Shown: positions 39,816 to 51,200 of the stretch, in pieces
Layout: every line of letters starts with the position of its first letter
Position numbering within the stretch: position 1 is the first letter of the stretch
Assembly (NCBI GenBank): GCA_948567375.1
Contig: OX419759.1
Location: 61,543,493-61,607,492 of the forward strand
Source: Lunularia cruciata
Lineage: Eukaryota; Streptophyta; Marchantiopsida; Lunulariales; Lunulariaceae
Direction of reading: 5' to 3'
Length of the DNA stretch: 64,000 nt
Translations under genes and position numbers: made by a program
Notes under the pieces: model-generated
What the model was told of the DNA's origin: nothing
Databases searched by the model: none
What the model saw: only the letters and a program-made list of their open reading frames with translations

Positions 39816-41538
39816 TATTTCCCCACTGCTATTTGGTGACATCCTCATCACCATTGAAGCTTCAAACCCTTGGATGGTTGTTTGTGCATGCTAGAGATGA
39901 GAAAGAGGCTCCCAAGTGGCATCATGAAGGGGACACTCTTTCCAGAGGACTTTGTACTTTGTATATTATCAATGGCCTTGTTGATTGTGGTGACATGCAA
40001 GGATATGATCGACTTCATACTCCTCATGATCATTGATAGGTATGGGAAGAGGAGAAGATTGGACACAAGAGGAAAAAGAAGATAGATTAAGAACAAAGGG
40101 TTTCAATTTGGAAATATGAAAGATAGGGTGGATGCATATGACAAGGCAAGACAAGTTGATAAACAATAAGAGAAATAATTTGGTGACATCAAAGGGTTCT
40201 ATCTAATTAAGAGCAAGTTTATGGACTTGGGTATCAAGTGCATGAGGTAGGTTACTAGACAAGAGTATGACCTTATCACCAACTTGAAAGGTGAGATCAT
40301 GATGATGGTGGTCTGCATATTGTTTATGATGATTTTGAGCAACAAGGAGATGAGATTTGGCTTTTTGGAGGGATTGAGATATGTTTATCAATAAGGTGGA
40401 AGTATGAGGAACATGAGATGGAGGAGGAGCAAGAAAGGAATCTGGAATAAGTGGATCTTGGCCCAAATTAAGGAAGAAAGGAGAGAATTTGGTGCTTGCA
40501 TGTTTGGAATTATTGTATATAAACTCAATAGTTGTAAGACATTCATCCCAATTGGTATGGTGAATGTTGACAAAGGCACAAAGTATATCATCCAAGGTGC
40601 AATTTTCACGTTCAATTACTCCATTAGTTTGAGTAGGCCATGGACAAAGAAAGCTTGGTGCCATGTATTTGGAAGAGTGCTTGCCAAAAGTTTCCAATGA
40701 ATCAAGGATCACAATTGGAGATGAGTACACAAGACATCCCATGATGCTTGAAGACATTGTCAAACTAAGAAACTGGCCTGACACTGGCCTTGTTGCATTG
40801 GTAGCTCTCACAAGATTAGACAAACTCTCTAACATCTTGTGCTATGTTGGGCCACCACCATTGGCATTAGAGGGTACCCAAGGTCTTATCCACACTAATA
40901 TGCCCAATGATTGTTTAGTCATGGGCTTCTTGGAGGCACACAAGCTAGACATCACGTTTGGATAGAACATAGATCTGATTCTCAAAAAATAGAAGGCCTT
41001 CCTTGAAGGAGAAGGTGTTATACTCCTTGTTGCATGCTACAAGATGACCTTGTACCATATGAAAGAAAGGATCTTATTGTAAAGCTTTCCTAAACTCAAT
41101 TTGGACTTTAGAGTTGACTAATACCATTGTGATTGTTGCCGTGATGAGATGATGCCGTGAATTAGGTCATTATAATAGGGCATCAAGGATGACATGGAAC
41201 CATTGGGTTTGTTCTCAAGTTTGATGTCAAACAATTGTAGTTGTTTGACATTGATGATGTAGATTCTTCATGTGTTTCAAATGTAATGTTTGCAACAAGG
41301 GCTCGAGATCAATTTGCATGATCACTTGTCTCCCTAAAAGATAATTCATCCATAACTTGGTGGCATATACCATTGCTAGTTGTTCTTGATCTCAAGCAAA
41401 GTAGTTCCTTTTTGATGTATTTAGTCAACAAGACACAAAGGCAATAGGATGTATCCCATCTAGGAATTCTTGCTACAACACAACTCCAATTGCAAAGTTA
41501 GAAGCATCAAAAGCAACCACACAAGGTAGTTGAGGATC

Positions 41539-42279
41539 TGTAATACTCCGAGGACAAGAGAAGAGAGAAAACACAGATTTCACACTCAATCATTCGATGC
41601 CCCAAAGGATCACCTTCTCTTTATTATATAAACAAAGAGGATCTCCTTCAAGGAAGCTCCACCATAGGATTAGGCACACAAATAGGCAACATGTCAGCAA
41701 GCTCCACCCTTGGATTACTTACTTGGATGGGTGACATGTTGGTCCAGGTCCTATCTGGTTGGTCAAACAAGCTTTCACCAGAGGGAATCTTTTAGTGTAT
41801 CTTCATATAGGAATCTTAGAATCACGTGGGTAAGGTACTATTGGAAAGCTCTTGACAAGACAAACTAGGGGGAGGGAAGGCCAAACTTTCTTCTGTTGGA
41901 GGGGAGGGGAATGTGCACATTTTTGAGGCCTAATTCATCCATTTAGGCCTCCAAAATTACCTTCTAAGATTTCAGGCATATTTTAGTTCCTACTCTATTA
42001 GTAGAAGTCCTCTTTTGGTGATACCTCTTTCTGATCTGTTTGGTCCATCATGTGTAACATCCTTCCAGATATTACCAAACCAATTCTCACCTTTAAATCA
42101 TATGTCTAGCTATTGGTTCTAAGGTTTTCAAGTCTATTTTGGTTTTTGCCCTTTTAGTAGAAGTACTCTTTTGGTGATACTTATATCTGATCTACTTTGA
42201 CCATCATGTATAACATCATTCTAGATATTACCAAACCAAATTTCACATCTAGATCAAATGGCTAGCTCTTGGTATTACA
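41539..42279 (-). mobile_element. Solo LTR F of family 1 nested in E4
   Basis: It begins tgtaatact and ends ggtattaca on the plus strand. A perfect 5-bp target duplication, ggatc, lies at 41534-41538 and 42280-42284. E3 has the same locus uninterrupted (gaggatcatatggttgaag near 23705), which proves the insertion. The LTR is longer than its relatives because a ~155-bp U3 block is tandemly duplicated (41962-42116 and 42117-42271). Confidence 0.95.
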
Positions 42280-43996
42280 GGATCATATGGTTGAAGAATA
42301 GGTTTTGCAAACACCATATGTTTAAGCTTCTAGAATGCTTCTTTGTGCTTGGTGGTCTATTGAAAGCTTGAGTTCTTCCTCAAGAAGTTGGTTGATGGTG
42401 TGGCCCCATGAGCATAATAGTGGATGAGCCATTGGTAAAAACTTGCAAATCCATGAAATGCTTGTACTTTTATAGTATCCTTTGGAGTAGGCCAACCAAT
42501 AATGGCCTTGAATTTCTCTTCTTCCATCTTGTTCCCCTCTGATGAGATCTTGTGACCCAAGAAGGTAAATTTCTTTTGCCAAAAGGCACACTTTGACTTC
42601 TTGCAATAAAACTTCTAATGAAGTAGTCGTCTTAGGATTTCTTGCACATGATTTGCATGTTCCGCCTCTATCTTGCTGTATATTAAAATATCATCCAGGA
42701 ACACCACCACATACCAATCCAATAGCCCATCCAACACCCAAGGCATCTGATCCGTGAAGACTATTGGAGCATTATTGAGCCCAAAAGGCATAACTCTCCA
42801 CTCAAAATGCCCATACCTTGTGCAAAAGGTAATCTTTTGTACATCTTTTTTGTCAATGGAAATCTACCAATAGCCTCTTTGAGGATCCAACTTGGAGAAG
42901 TATCATGCATCACTCAATTGATCAAACAAGTCATCAATTCAAGGCAAATGATATGCATTCTTGATTCTTTGTTTATTGAGGCCATTATAATCAATACATA
43001 AGCGAAATCCTCCATCCTTCTTTGGAACAAATAGTACCAATGCTCTCTAAGGAGATGTACTATGTTGTATGAAAATTTTCTCCAATAACTCTACCAATGT
43101 TGTTTGGAGCTCATCCAACTCCTTTGGTGAGAGCTGATAGATTGGTCCATTCATTGGAGTATTTCATGGCAATAACTCAATCTTGAAGGCCCACAATCAG
43201 AGGGTAACCCATTCAACAAATCATCTAGAAACACATTTAAAAACTCTTGGACTTTTTGATCAATCATCACTTGGTGAAGAATTTGATCCTCCATGCGCTA
43301 TCATCTTGATCCACACCGCAAAAATAAACTTATCTTCCTCCAAAGCTTGCTCTATGATTGCTTCATTGACAAACTTCCCATCTTGGGACTTATCTTCCTT
43401 CAAAGCTTGCTCTTTGGCTACTTTCTTGATAAACTTTCCTCTTGGGGTTGACTATTCTTAGGTGTCCTACTCAAAGGTGCCAAACAACCTAATTGGAAAT
43501 TCCTACCTTGGTGTTAAACTTGAATTTGTCATCGATTCCAATCAAATTGAACCTTTGATGTTCAAGCCAAGGTAGACCTATAATGACATCATAGGGCAAA
43601 TATGCTACTACAAACCTCATACACTCCAAATACTCCCTCCCAATCTTGGAAGTAACAAGATGAAGTATAGAATGAAGAACTCTTTCTACTATCTGCCATC
43701 ATCAATCTACTTCCAATTACTAGTTTGATAAGAATACATAATTCCTTTGCTAATTGCATAGATATGCAATTCTTAGAATTTCCAAAATCAATCAAAATCT
43801 TACAACCATGATTAGATATCATACCTTGCAAGTGAAGCAAACTTACATATGTCGAGCCTTCAATCCCATTGGAACTAATCAAGTTCCTAATAGGTGGCTA
43901 GAAGATTAGGAACACAAGATTTCAGGTGGAATAGAAGATTTCAAGGCTTGATATCTCCTATTGGGACTCCTTGTTTCCTTGATGATTTCACTCCAT

Positions 43997-44567
43997 AAAA
44001 AACTATGGTGGAGATTCTAAATGGAGCAAGCTAAAAAGAATTTTGTTATGCCAATCTTGACATGGGAAGAATTTAGGAAGCAATAATTAGGCAATTTCAA
44101 GTGATAAATATTACACAAGCTGCATGAGATAAGTTGGCAAAGTGGAAACAAATTGGTTCTATAATAAGCTATATCACACAATTGCAAAACACCATTATGA
44201 AAATTCCACATATATTGGATGGTGAAGCTTCAGATCAATTTGTGATGGGCTTGAAGTCACCAACCAAATTGGAAGTGACTATGCAAGAGCCAAAACACTT
44301 GGAAGAAGCCATGCAATTGGTTGAGCGCTTTGATTCCTTGGTTGCAATAACTTGGTCTTGACCTCAACCTTCACAATACCTACCAACACATTAAACACAG
44401 GTGGAGGAGTTGGCACTAATAGAAATTGATGTCATCCAATAAAGACCACTTGGTATAGTAGATGGGGAAATATTATGAAAAATGGCAATTACTTTTATTG
44501 TCGCCAAATTGGACATCACATTGTTGATTTTCCACTCAAGAATGGACGTTCTCAACAAATTGCCCAA
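43997..44567 (+). pseudogene. Inverted gag segment inside E4
   Basis: Gag coding sequence reads on the plus strand here although the rest of E4 is on the minus strand. It has PTKLEVTMQEPKHLEEAMQ and FYCRQIGHHIVDF, the latter a CCHC-type knuckle remnant. In E3 the matching segment has the element's own orientation. The breakpoints carry cactccat (43989-43996) and its reverse complement atggagtg (44568-44575). Confidence 0.88.
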
Positions 44568-45128
44568 ATGGAGTGCTACTCCATCCAATTGGCTTGAAGC
44601 TAAGAGAATCTATTTTTGTTTATCTTGAAGATTTGTAGCCTCAAAATAATATTCATAGTCAAATACAAAATTATCCATTATGCTCAAGAGATTCTTGCAA
44701 TCAAATAATTTAGGTTTTGGAAATCAGATTTGCACTCCTCCTTCTCAAAGAGGTGCTCTCTCCATGTGTTGTTATCGTTGATGGTCTTGTTTATCCAACA
44801 ATTGAGTAAGGTGCTCAATTTCTTGTTGTATAACAATGATAACGTTGGGCATTGCGGCCATTACTACTACTCGATCACACTACCTCCAATCTAAATTAAT
44901 GTATAGATGCAACATGTCCATTTTTCTCCATAAGTTACTACAAGAAGTACCAAGGATCCTCGAACAAAGTGATTGCATTAAAAAAATTCTGCCCAAAGCA
45001 TGAGGTGATGAATTGCATGAAATGGTGCTTGGGTAGTATAAAAACACAAGAATCCCAATGGTTTGGTGGAAATGGATTTGGTGGTCTATAAATCCTATCC
45101 ATCGATCCCATTCCTACTCTGATACTTA

Positions 45129-45498
45129 TGTAAAAGATTGAGACCAAGGAGGGAAATAAGAGAATAGAAAGTGAAGATGACATTGAGATTCTTGAATGAA
45201 GGAAACTCCAAATACCTAGAATTTTCTTCTAGTTTGGTATTTATAGGGAGCATACAAGGCTCTTGAGAAGCTTCTCAAGAGGCTTCCTTAAGCCACTTTC
45301 TTGGAGTGCAAGCCAAGTTAACCGGGAAGCTTCCCAAGAAGCTTCCTCCTAGAAGTCACCGCTTGGCATGCACCTTACTCAATATGTGGAAGGTACCAAG
45401 TAACTTCCTAGATACTTATAGAATATTCTGGGTTAATTTGGCCTATTTGCTCCTTAGTTAGCCTTGACTAACTCGTTGGTAAAATCCATATTGTTACA
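45129..45498 (-). repeat. 5' LTR of E4
   Basis: This 370-bp LTR is very similar to 39448-39815. On the minus strand the degenerate primer binding site follows it. Confidence 0.88.
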
Positions 45499-45619
45499 TT
45501 ATCTATTGCAAACAATACCCAAACCCACACTAGTAGTAGTACATTTGGCAAACTATTTTGATACTTTGCAACTTATGATAGTTTTCAAAAGCAATTCATG
45601 ATAGCTTTTATTCCATCTC

Positions 45620-46620
45620 TTGTGAACATGCCTTGAAGTTTTTCAAGAAATTGGAGCAACCAAGTCCAAGAAATGGTGAAGTTGGTCAATACAATATGTA
45701 TGAAATTGTCATCGAGACACATTGGCACTTTGAGGTTTGTTTCAAGTATTTTGGATTTAGCATATCATTTTGCATGGTAGCTTGTTTGATGGATTATATT
45801 CAAGAAAAGTCTAGTATGTTGGTGTATGGAGGTTGTAGTGATGTTATTATCTTTGAGTGTACTTGTGTCTTTTATGCAATGCACTTCAAATCTTATCAGA
45901 TGCACTACAAGAAGTGTGTTTTTTCCATTGAATAAGATGGCTCAAGTCATCAAGGCATGTCTTACTTGGATATCCCTATAAGCTTTGAATGGAGAGAGTA
46001 TGCTAGTTAACTTTTATTTGATGGTAATTCTAATATTTGAGCCATATATAAGTAAAAATATGTTTTGATGTGCTTAAGTAGTTTCTTGATGTTGTGATTT
46101 TAGACTTGTGAAGAAAGAACTATATTTTTGTGTCAAAAAATGGTGCAAGGGGATGATTTGTAAAGTTCAAGGCCTTGTAACATGTTTTCAAGATCATTGT
46201 CCACATGGGATTTTTTGCATTTGGTGTAAATTGAACCAATTAGATCTAGTTATATAGTGTGTTTGCAAGCTAGCTCTGGAAGGTCAATTCTAATTGACAT
46301 TGATTGCTTTACTTGGTCATATGTCATTATGCTACCTTGATTACCAAGATGCAATCAACATGCTTAAAGGTTGCCAACATTTGTTGATCTTAATGTACTC
46401 CTTGACAAAGTGGTTGGTTGAAAATCAAATTTTCTTGCTATAGGCAATGTTGAATGAGAAGAGGCAAGTGTGTGCACCAAAGAAAGATTTCTCCATGCAA
46501 TCATTGCATTTGTAGCCAAAGCAAAAGACAAATTTTTTTCATTACAAGGCTTGACTACGGTTGTTTCTCAACAACAAAGTAGCCTTCAAAGCTTGGTTGA
46601 CACATATTGGTGAATTTTTA
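45620..46620 (+). pseudogene. hAT/ZNF862-like transposase relic
   Basis: Pieces in order on the plus strand are DGSSHQGMSYLDIPISFEW (from 45936), FCIWCKLNQLDLVI (46213-46254), KWLVENQIFLL (about 46404-46436) followed by LNEKRQVCAPKKDF, and LQGLTTVVSQQQSSLQSLVD (about 46541-46600). I recognise this order from hAT-derived, ZNF862/DUF4371-type proteins. Several stops and at least one frameshift show that it is dead. The upstream open frame 45633-45935 (100 codons) may be its N-terminal part. No terminal inverted repeats were found. Confidence 0.6.
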
Positions 46621-47600
46621 GATGCAAAGACCTCTATCAAATGATCAAATTGATAACATTGTGATGATACAACAAACAAGGAAGTACGAAAAGTTTATAA
46701 TTTCTCAATGACACACATGATCTTGCCTTGATGGCTTGAGCATTTGGATGATTGAGATCATGGAGTCTTTGGAAGTGGATAATATTTGCAACTTGATGAG
46801 CTCCATTGGGAAACTCTTTGTCGAGGCGGTTAATAGTATCTCCTATATTTTTTGCAACCATGGGTCATCATATAGAGATTAACTTTGTCTAGTATTGCCG
46901 CATTAGCTTGCTTGCACCAACATGGGACAATTTGTGAAAATCACTTAGACTCATCACTATTAGTATTGTTGACTTCTATAGGAGAGCCATTATTCTAAGA
47001 ATAAATGATTAATAATGTATACTCTTCAAAAGAAGTGCTGTGTACCAATGTAAATTTAATTTCCATTGTTTGAACAGTTTTGTAGAGGCCTTAACTTTGC
47101 CTTCCACAATAGAGCAACAATTGATGACTCAAGAATAGGATGGGAAAATGATGACTCCAGAGTTGATCTTGCTGACTTCTTGTATCTTAAGTACTTCTTA
47201 CTTGAAGAAATATTGGATTGCAAGCTATTCAGTACTTCGGAGAAGTTGTCTTACAACCTCTAAACATATATATATATATATATATAAAGAAATCTATTGT
47301 AATTGACTCCACAAATAAAATTGGAATCACTTCATAGTAGCTTCTTTGTGGTATATGCAGAAACCGCAATTGAAAAGGCATAAAAATTGTTGTGATCACT
47401 ATAACCATCGACTTTTGTTCTTAGATGCCTTTTTATGGCATAATTTGCTTAGGGAATATAACTCTTATGATTCTTTTCTGTTTTTTAATTTTATATAAAT
47501 TTTTTGGTTTTGCAAGTCTTTGTCATTCATGCCATGAGCGTTTGAATATGGTATAAATGAACATAAAAATTAAAATGTAAAACACAATGAAAAATTATTA
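46620..47600. other. AT-rich spacer with small TA tract
   Basis: No gene is recognised. A short TA microsatellite lies at about 47265-47286. The AT-rich, CpG-poor character ends here. Confidence 0.45.
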
Positions 47601-47899
47601 TTTTGATTTTCAAATTATTAAATTTTATCAAATTGAAATATACCTTCCACCAGAGAGAAGACAACCACATGGAACACGAGAAGAAGATGGAGAAACCCCA
47701 TCCAGCCGTACAAGGGAAGGGAGAGACAAAAGAGGTAGAATGGGGCCAGACCCCAAACTGGGGAAAATGGAAAACAACTTGGACACCCGTTTGAAACTCG
47801 TTCGATATGCGTCCGGTGGAAAAGATAGGGTATGGTGATAACCGAACCAAACCGGTAGTGCGGTCCAGCCCTAAGATATGCGAGTGTGACAACGTTTGA

Positions 47900-50800
47900 A
47901 GCAGGTTTCACGTGGCTCGCATTTCTGTCCACCACCAACAAATATTCCCAAGATGGCTTGGATATCGACAGTTCCCAGATGTGATGGACTTCACCGAGGT
48001 GGATGCATGTAAGGTACTAAAAGGAGGAGAAAACCTCATCAAACACTACAAGGATAAAATCTAAGGAGTAAAACGTAACTATCCCATGAAACTCTTGGCG
48101 GTCACTTGAAAGTGACCGGTAAAAGGTTCATCACATTTGAACAGGAATACTATGAGGAACGGTCCCGATTGCGGTTATTCACATTTACTTTCGAAGAGTA
48201 AACGAGAAAGTGCGTTGAGCGAGTTCGAGGGACAGCCGAAAATAACGAGAGGTTATGGGCACTCACGTTCAACATGCGGTTCGTGGACTGATCATTTCTG
48301 GTTCTAACCAGTGCAGAAATGACGAATTTCAGTGACAGAAAGACGACATTTACTAAGGGATTCGCGAGCACAATCCGCAGACGCATCTACGGAAAATCCG
48401 CTTAAATTCCCAGATAAACTCTACGGTGGGAATTCAAAAGACATCCATGTGGACTCCTATCACTTTACCAAGAAATGTAAATGATGGTAGGAACAGTCAA
48501 CGAATCAGTATTTGGTAAAGGAGTGTCCATTGAAGGCATGATTTAATATGTATTTCACGAGTATGTTTTAAGTTTCACTCGACGACTGGTGCATGGCACT
48601 AGATATTTTGGTGAAGAGTGATACTTTAGAATTGTCGTTGTCATGTCCATGTACTCCTGGAAGACATTCGAAATTCATGGTCAAGCCGAGACCAGCCAAG
48701 GGATACAGTATTGGCTCTCGGTGTGCTAAGAATTCGAGAATAGTGATTCGGATTGGTCAGCAAAACTGGCGGACAGAAAGTCCACGAACTGACAAGGGAC
48801 GAAGCTTCGTTTGTGGTTAAAGACCATTACATACTACAAAGGTTGAGCTCTATAAATATAAGAGTCTGGAATCGCCCAAGATGAGACGTGGATGGAATAG
48901 CAAGACAGCGCAGCTCTCTGATGTACGCCAGACCACACCACGTTTCTGTTAATAGGCCATCATCATGACACTGAGCAGAGGTAAGTTGTACTCTAGCTAG
49001 CAAGGGAGAAGAAGGGGGTTGGAGTATGAAGAGAGCAGGGTTCCCGCGACAGTTAATGGTGAAGAAATGTTCGCACAAGGAAAGCGAGAATAACAGAGAC
49101 CGACACGACATGAAGAAGACCAGGTTTCCAGAAATCTTCTGGTCAATATCGGAGTAAAGTGAGATGGTAAAATTGACATAGCATCTCTACCATGTAAGAT
49201 GGTATTAGCCCCCGAGAGTAACGACATCGAGTCTGAATTTACGCTGCAAGGAAGCACAGGCACCCTAGAAAGCCTAGAGAGAGACTAGAGACAGAATCAA
49301 GATGGCAGGCACATTGAGAACTCGAGTGTCAGCTGCGACAAAAGTCGCCATAGAATAAAACTCCATGCAGCTGTCTATGGCAATAAGTCTGGAAGAAAGA
49401 ATAGGTATGTCCATAAATTGCAGAGAGGATGACGGTATCAGGGAAGACCACAACCGGCCGAAGAGTGGAGAAGCTCAGGAGTTGGATTCATGAGTGAAAG
49501 ACACATCGGATAAAAGTGGAGTAGGACGTGGGACTAAAAGCGCAGGAGCTGGGTTCATGAACGAAGGAAAGACACATCTGGTTTACGAGTGTCCAGTAGG
49601 TTGTTTAGATTCTTACAGTTATCAGACGAGAACTACGGCAACATACCCCTCCGTCTACCAAATTAGAAGAAGGGTATTGCTCTCCTTTGCTGTTAAGGGA
49701 TCAATCAGCTCTATCCGCTCACCTTACTACCTAATCAATGTAAACATTGGACCCACTACCGAGAGGACGTCCGTTGTGGGGTCGTTCCAATCCAAACCTT
49801 AGGCAAGCCATAAAGTTGGCAGATTTATGGGTCACCGAAGCTATTATGCTATTTTTCTTTTTGTCCTGCAGTTTAAAAGACGCATTAAAGATGTCTATCA
49901 ACATGGTTAAGGGATCATGCTGTCATGCTTCAAGCAAGAAAGGGCCGCACACGTCCGAGTACGTCCCTGAAGTGTTTGGCGCACAGCTATGTGAAGGGTA
50001 AACTTTGAATTCAGCCGATACTGGGTCTTGTGTGGTACATCTCAGGGTCCTAGGGAGAGCTATCATGTACAGATGCTCTGTGGAGAAATTACAGGAAGAT
50101 TGAAATTTTCGTGAGAAATGAAGCATTTGCCAAAGATCCACGGTCAGCACGCGTAGCAAACGATGATGTTAGGGACTTCTATGACGTGACGACTTTTTGG
50201 TGGGATTACCTGTATGTCACAGCCTACAAGTCGGATGAAAAGTATCAAATACATGTTTAAACACGGAGAAAGCAAGATTTACTCGATTTCCCATTCAGGA
50301 ATAAGATTCTTGAAGATGTTTAAATATTTGAGCAGCTGACCTTTAGACAGGGTTGCACAGTAGCTGCATTGTAGCTTTGTCATTTTTGAAAGGTCCATCA
50401 CTGATGCTAGGGGCATGAGGTGACCAGCCACCTTCATAGCACTAGAGAAGATAAACTACTCTGAGGACCAAAAAGACGTGTGGAAACCCTCGTCCGTCAT
50501 AAATTGGAAAGATGCATATGATGCTTCGTATGTCATCAACTCAGTGTTGATGTAGCTAATCTACATCAGGATTTTTCTGGGTCCACCCATGACAAACAAA
50601 GACGGAGGATATGGGTACTGGTCCGAACTTGGATGGGGATCATCCCCTTCTCATTGTTGTTGCTTCATGGGAAGAAATGTCTAGGTGGGGTTCGCTCCGA
50701 AGACCGTCCTCTCGAGTACCTTGTAAAGGTAAAGTTTTTATGATCAGCACGTAGGATGGGAATCAGAAGATCACTGCAGGGCTGCGAATGAAGATGTGGG

Positions 50801-51200
50801 CGTATGGTGAAGTTTGAAGCTTGAGAAGGTGGTACACAGCTTTGCTTGCTTGAACAGATAACGTCCAGAGTCGTTGGTGAGTTTGAGCAGCTGGAGGAAG
50901 GGGAATGAATGGGGTGGTACAAAGTCCTCTCGCACATGATGAGCCGATCATACTGTACTATCACCATATGCAAAGAGAAGATACCCGACTACGGAAATAT
51001 TCCGGAGGAAACAATTCGATGGATTCTAACTAGGGAGTGCCATGAGATCAGATTGGTGGGGCACTCTACACTATCACCACGAGAATCTTTGCACATAGAC
51101 CCTGGGCACACGAAAACAGGTGCACTATTTGTCGCCTTCATTTCCGGTCCAAAGATCTAGCTCAGGATATGCAACAGGTGCAGGAACTACAAGAAAACAG
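47900..51200 (+). pseudogene. Unidentified decayed coding-like region
   Basis: This 3.3-kb GC-richer stretch contains several plus-strand segments whose translations look protein-like, in shifting frames and broken by stops. Examples are FPRWLGYRQFPDVMDFTEVD (about 47946-48005), FITFEQEYYEERSRL (about 48128-48172), FPDKLYGGNSKDIHVDSYHF (about 48408-48467), VRDFYDVTTFWWDYLYVTAY (about 50168-50227), YSEDQKDVWKPSSVINWKDA (about 50458-50517) and GGYGYWSELGW (about 50607-50639). I recognise no family. It could be a relic of a virus-derived or transposon-derived gene, or chance open frames in a GC-balanced region. An ATA-rich TATA-like motif sits at 48851-48862. Confidence 0.3.

Larger units (their letters stand above)
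39840..44970 (-). pseudogene. Broken gag-pol-chromodomain of E4
   Basis: On the minus strand: protease at 43882-43589, with active-site region ILIDFGNSKNCISM; RT at about 43110-42600, with YVVVFLDDILIYSKIEA intact in the catalytic box; RNase H remnants on both sides of solo LTR F; and an integrase part with the longest open frame of all the elements (40835-40203, 210 codons), holding QTNGVIERENCTLDDIL, FIYNNSKHASTKFSPFF and FQVGDKVILLSSNL. Chromodomain remnants are at about 40130-39850 (EEYEVDHILACHH). Gag lies partly inverted at 43997-44567. Confidence 0.88.
39448..45498 (-). mobile_element. Ty3/gypsy chromovirus E4 (family 2), nearly complete, rearranged
   Basis: The LTRs are 39448-39815 (3' LTR) and 45129-45498 (5' LTR), on the minus strand. 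A degenerate primer binding site with tatcagag lies at about 45112-45128. The flanks ttatt (39443-39447) and ttatc (45499-45503) are a target duplication with one mismatch. It is closely related to E3, with which it aligns over most of its internal part. It contains solo LTR F and an internal inversion. Confidence 0.9.

Noticed and set aside
48600-48820. 75-codon plus-strand frame starting MALDILVKSD
   Set aside because: It has no recognised family, no splice or promoter support and a size expected by chance in GC-balanced DNA. It is covered by the decayed region entry.
50909-51160. 83-codon plus-strand frame (MGWYKVLSHMM...)
   Set aside because: It is protein-like in places but has no family, start support or neighbours. 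It is not called as a gene.
47900-51200. Specific assignment of the decayed region to a giant-virus, RNA-virus or capsid gene
   Set aside because: I could not match any diagnostic motif, so naming a viral family would be a guess.
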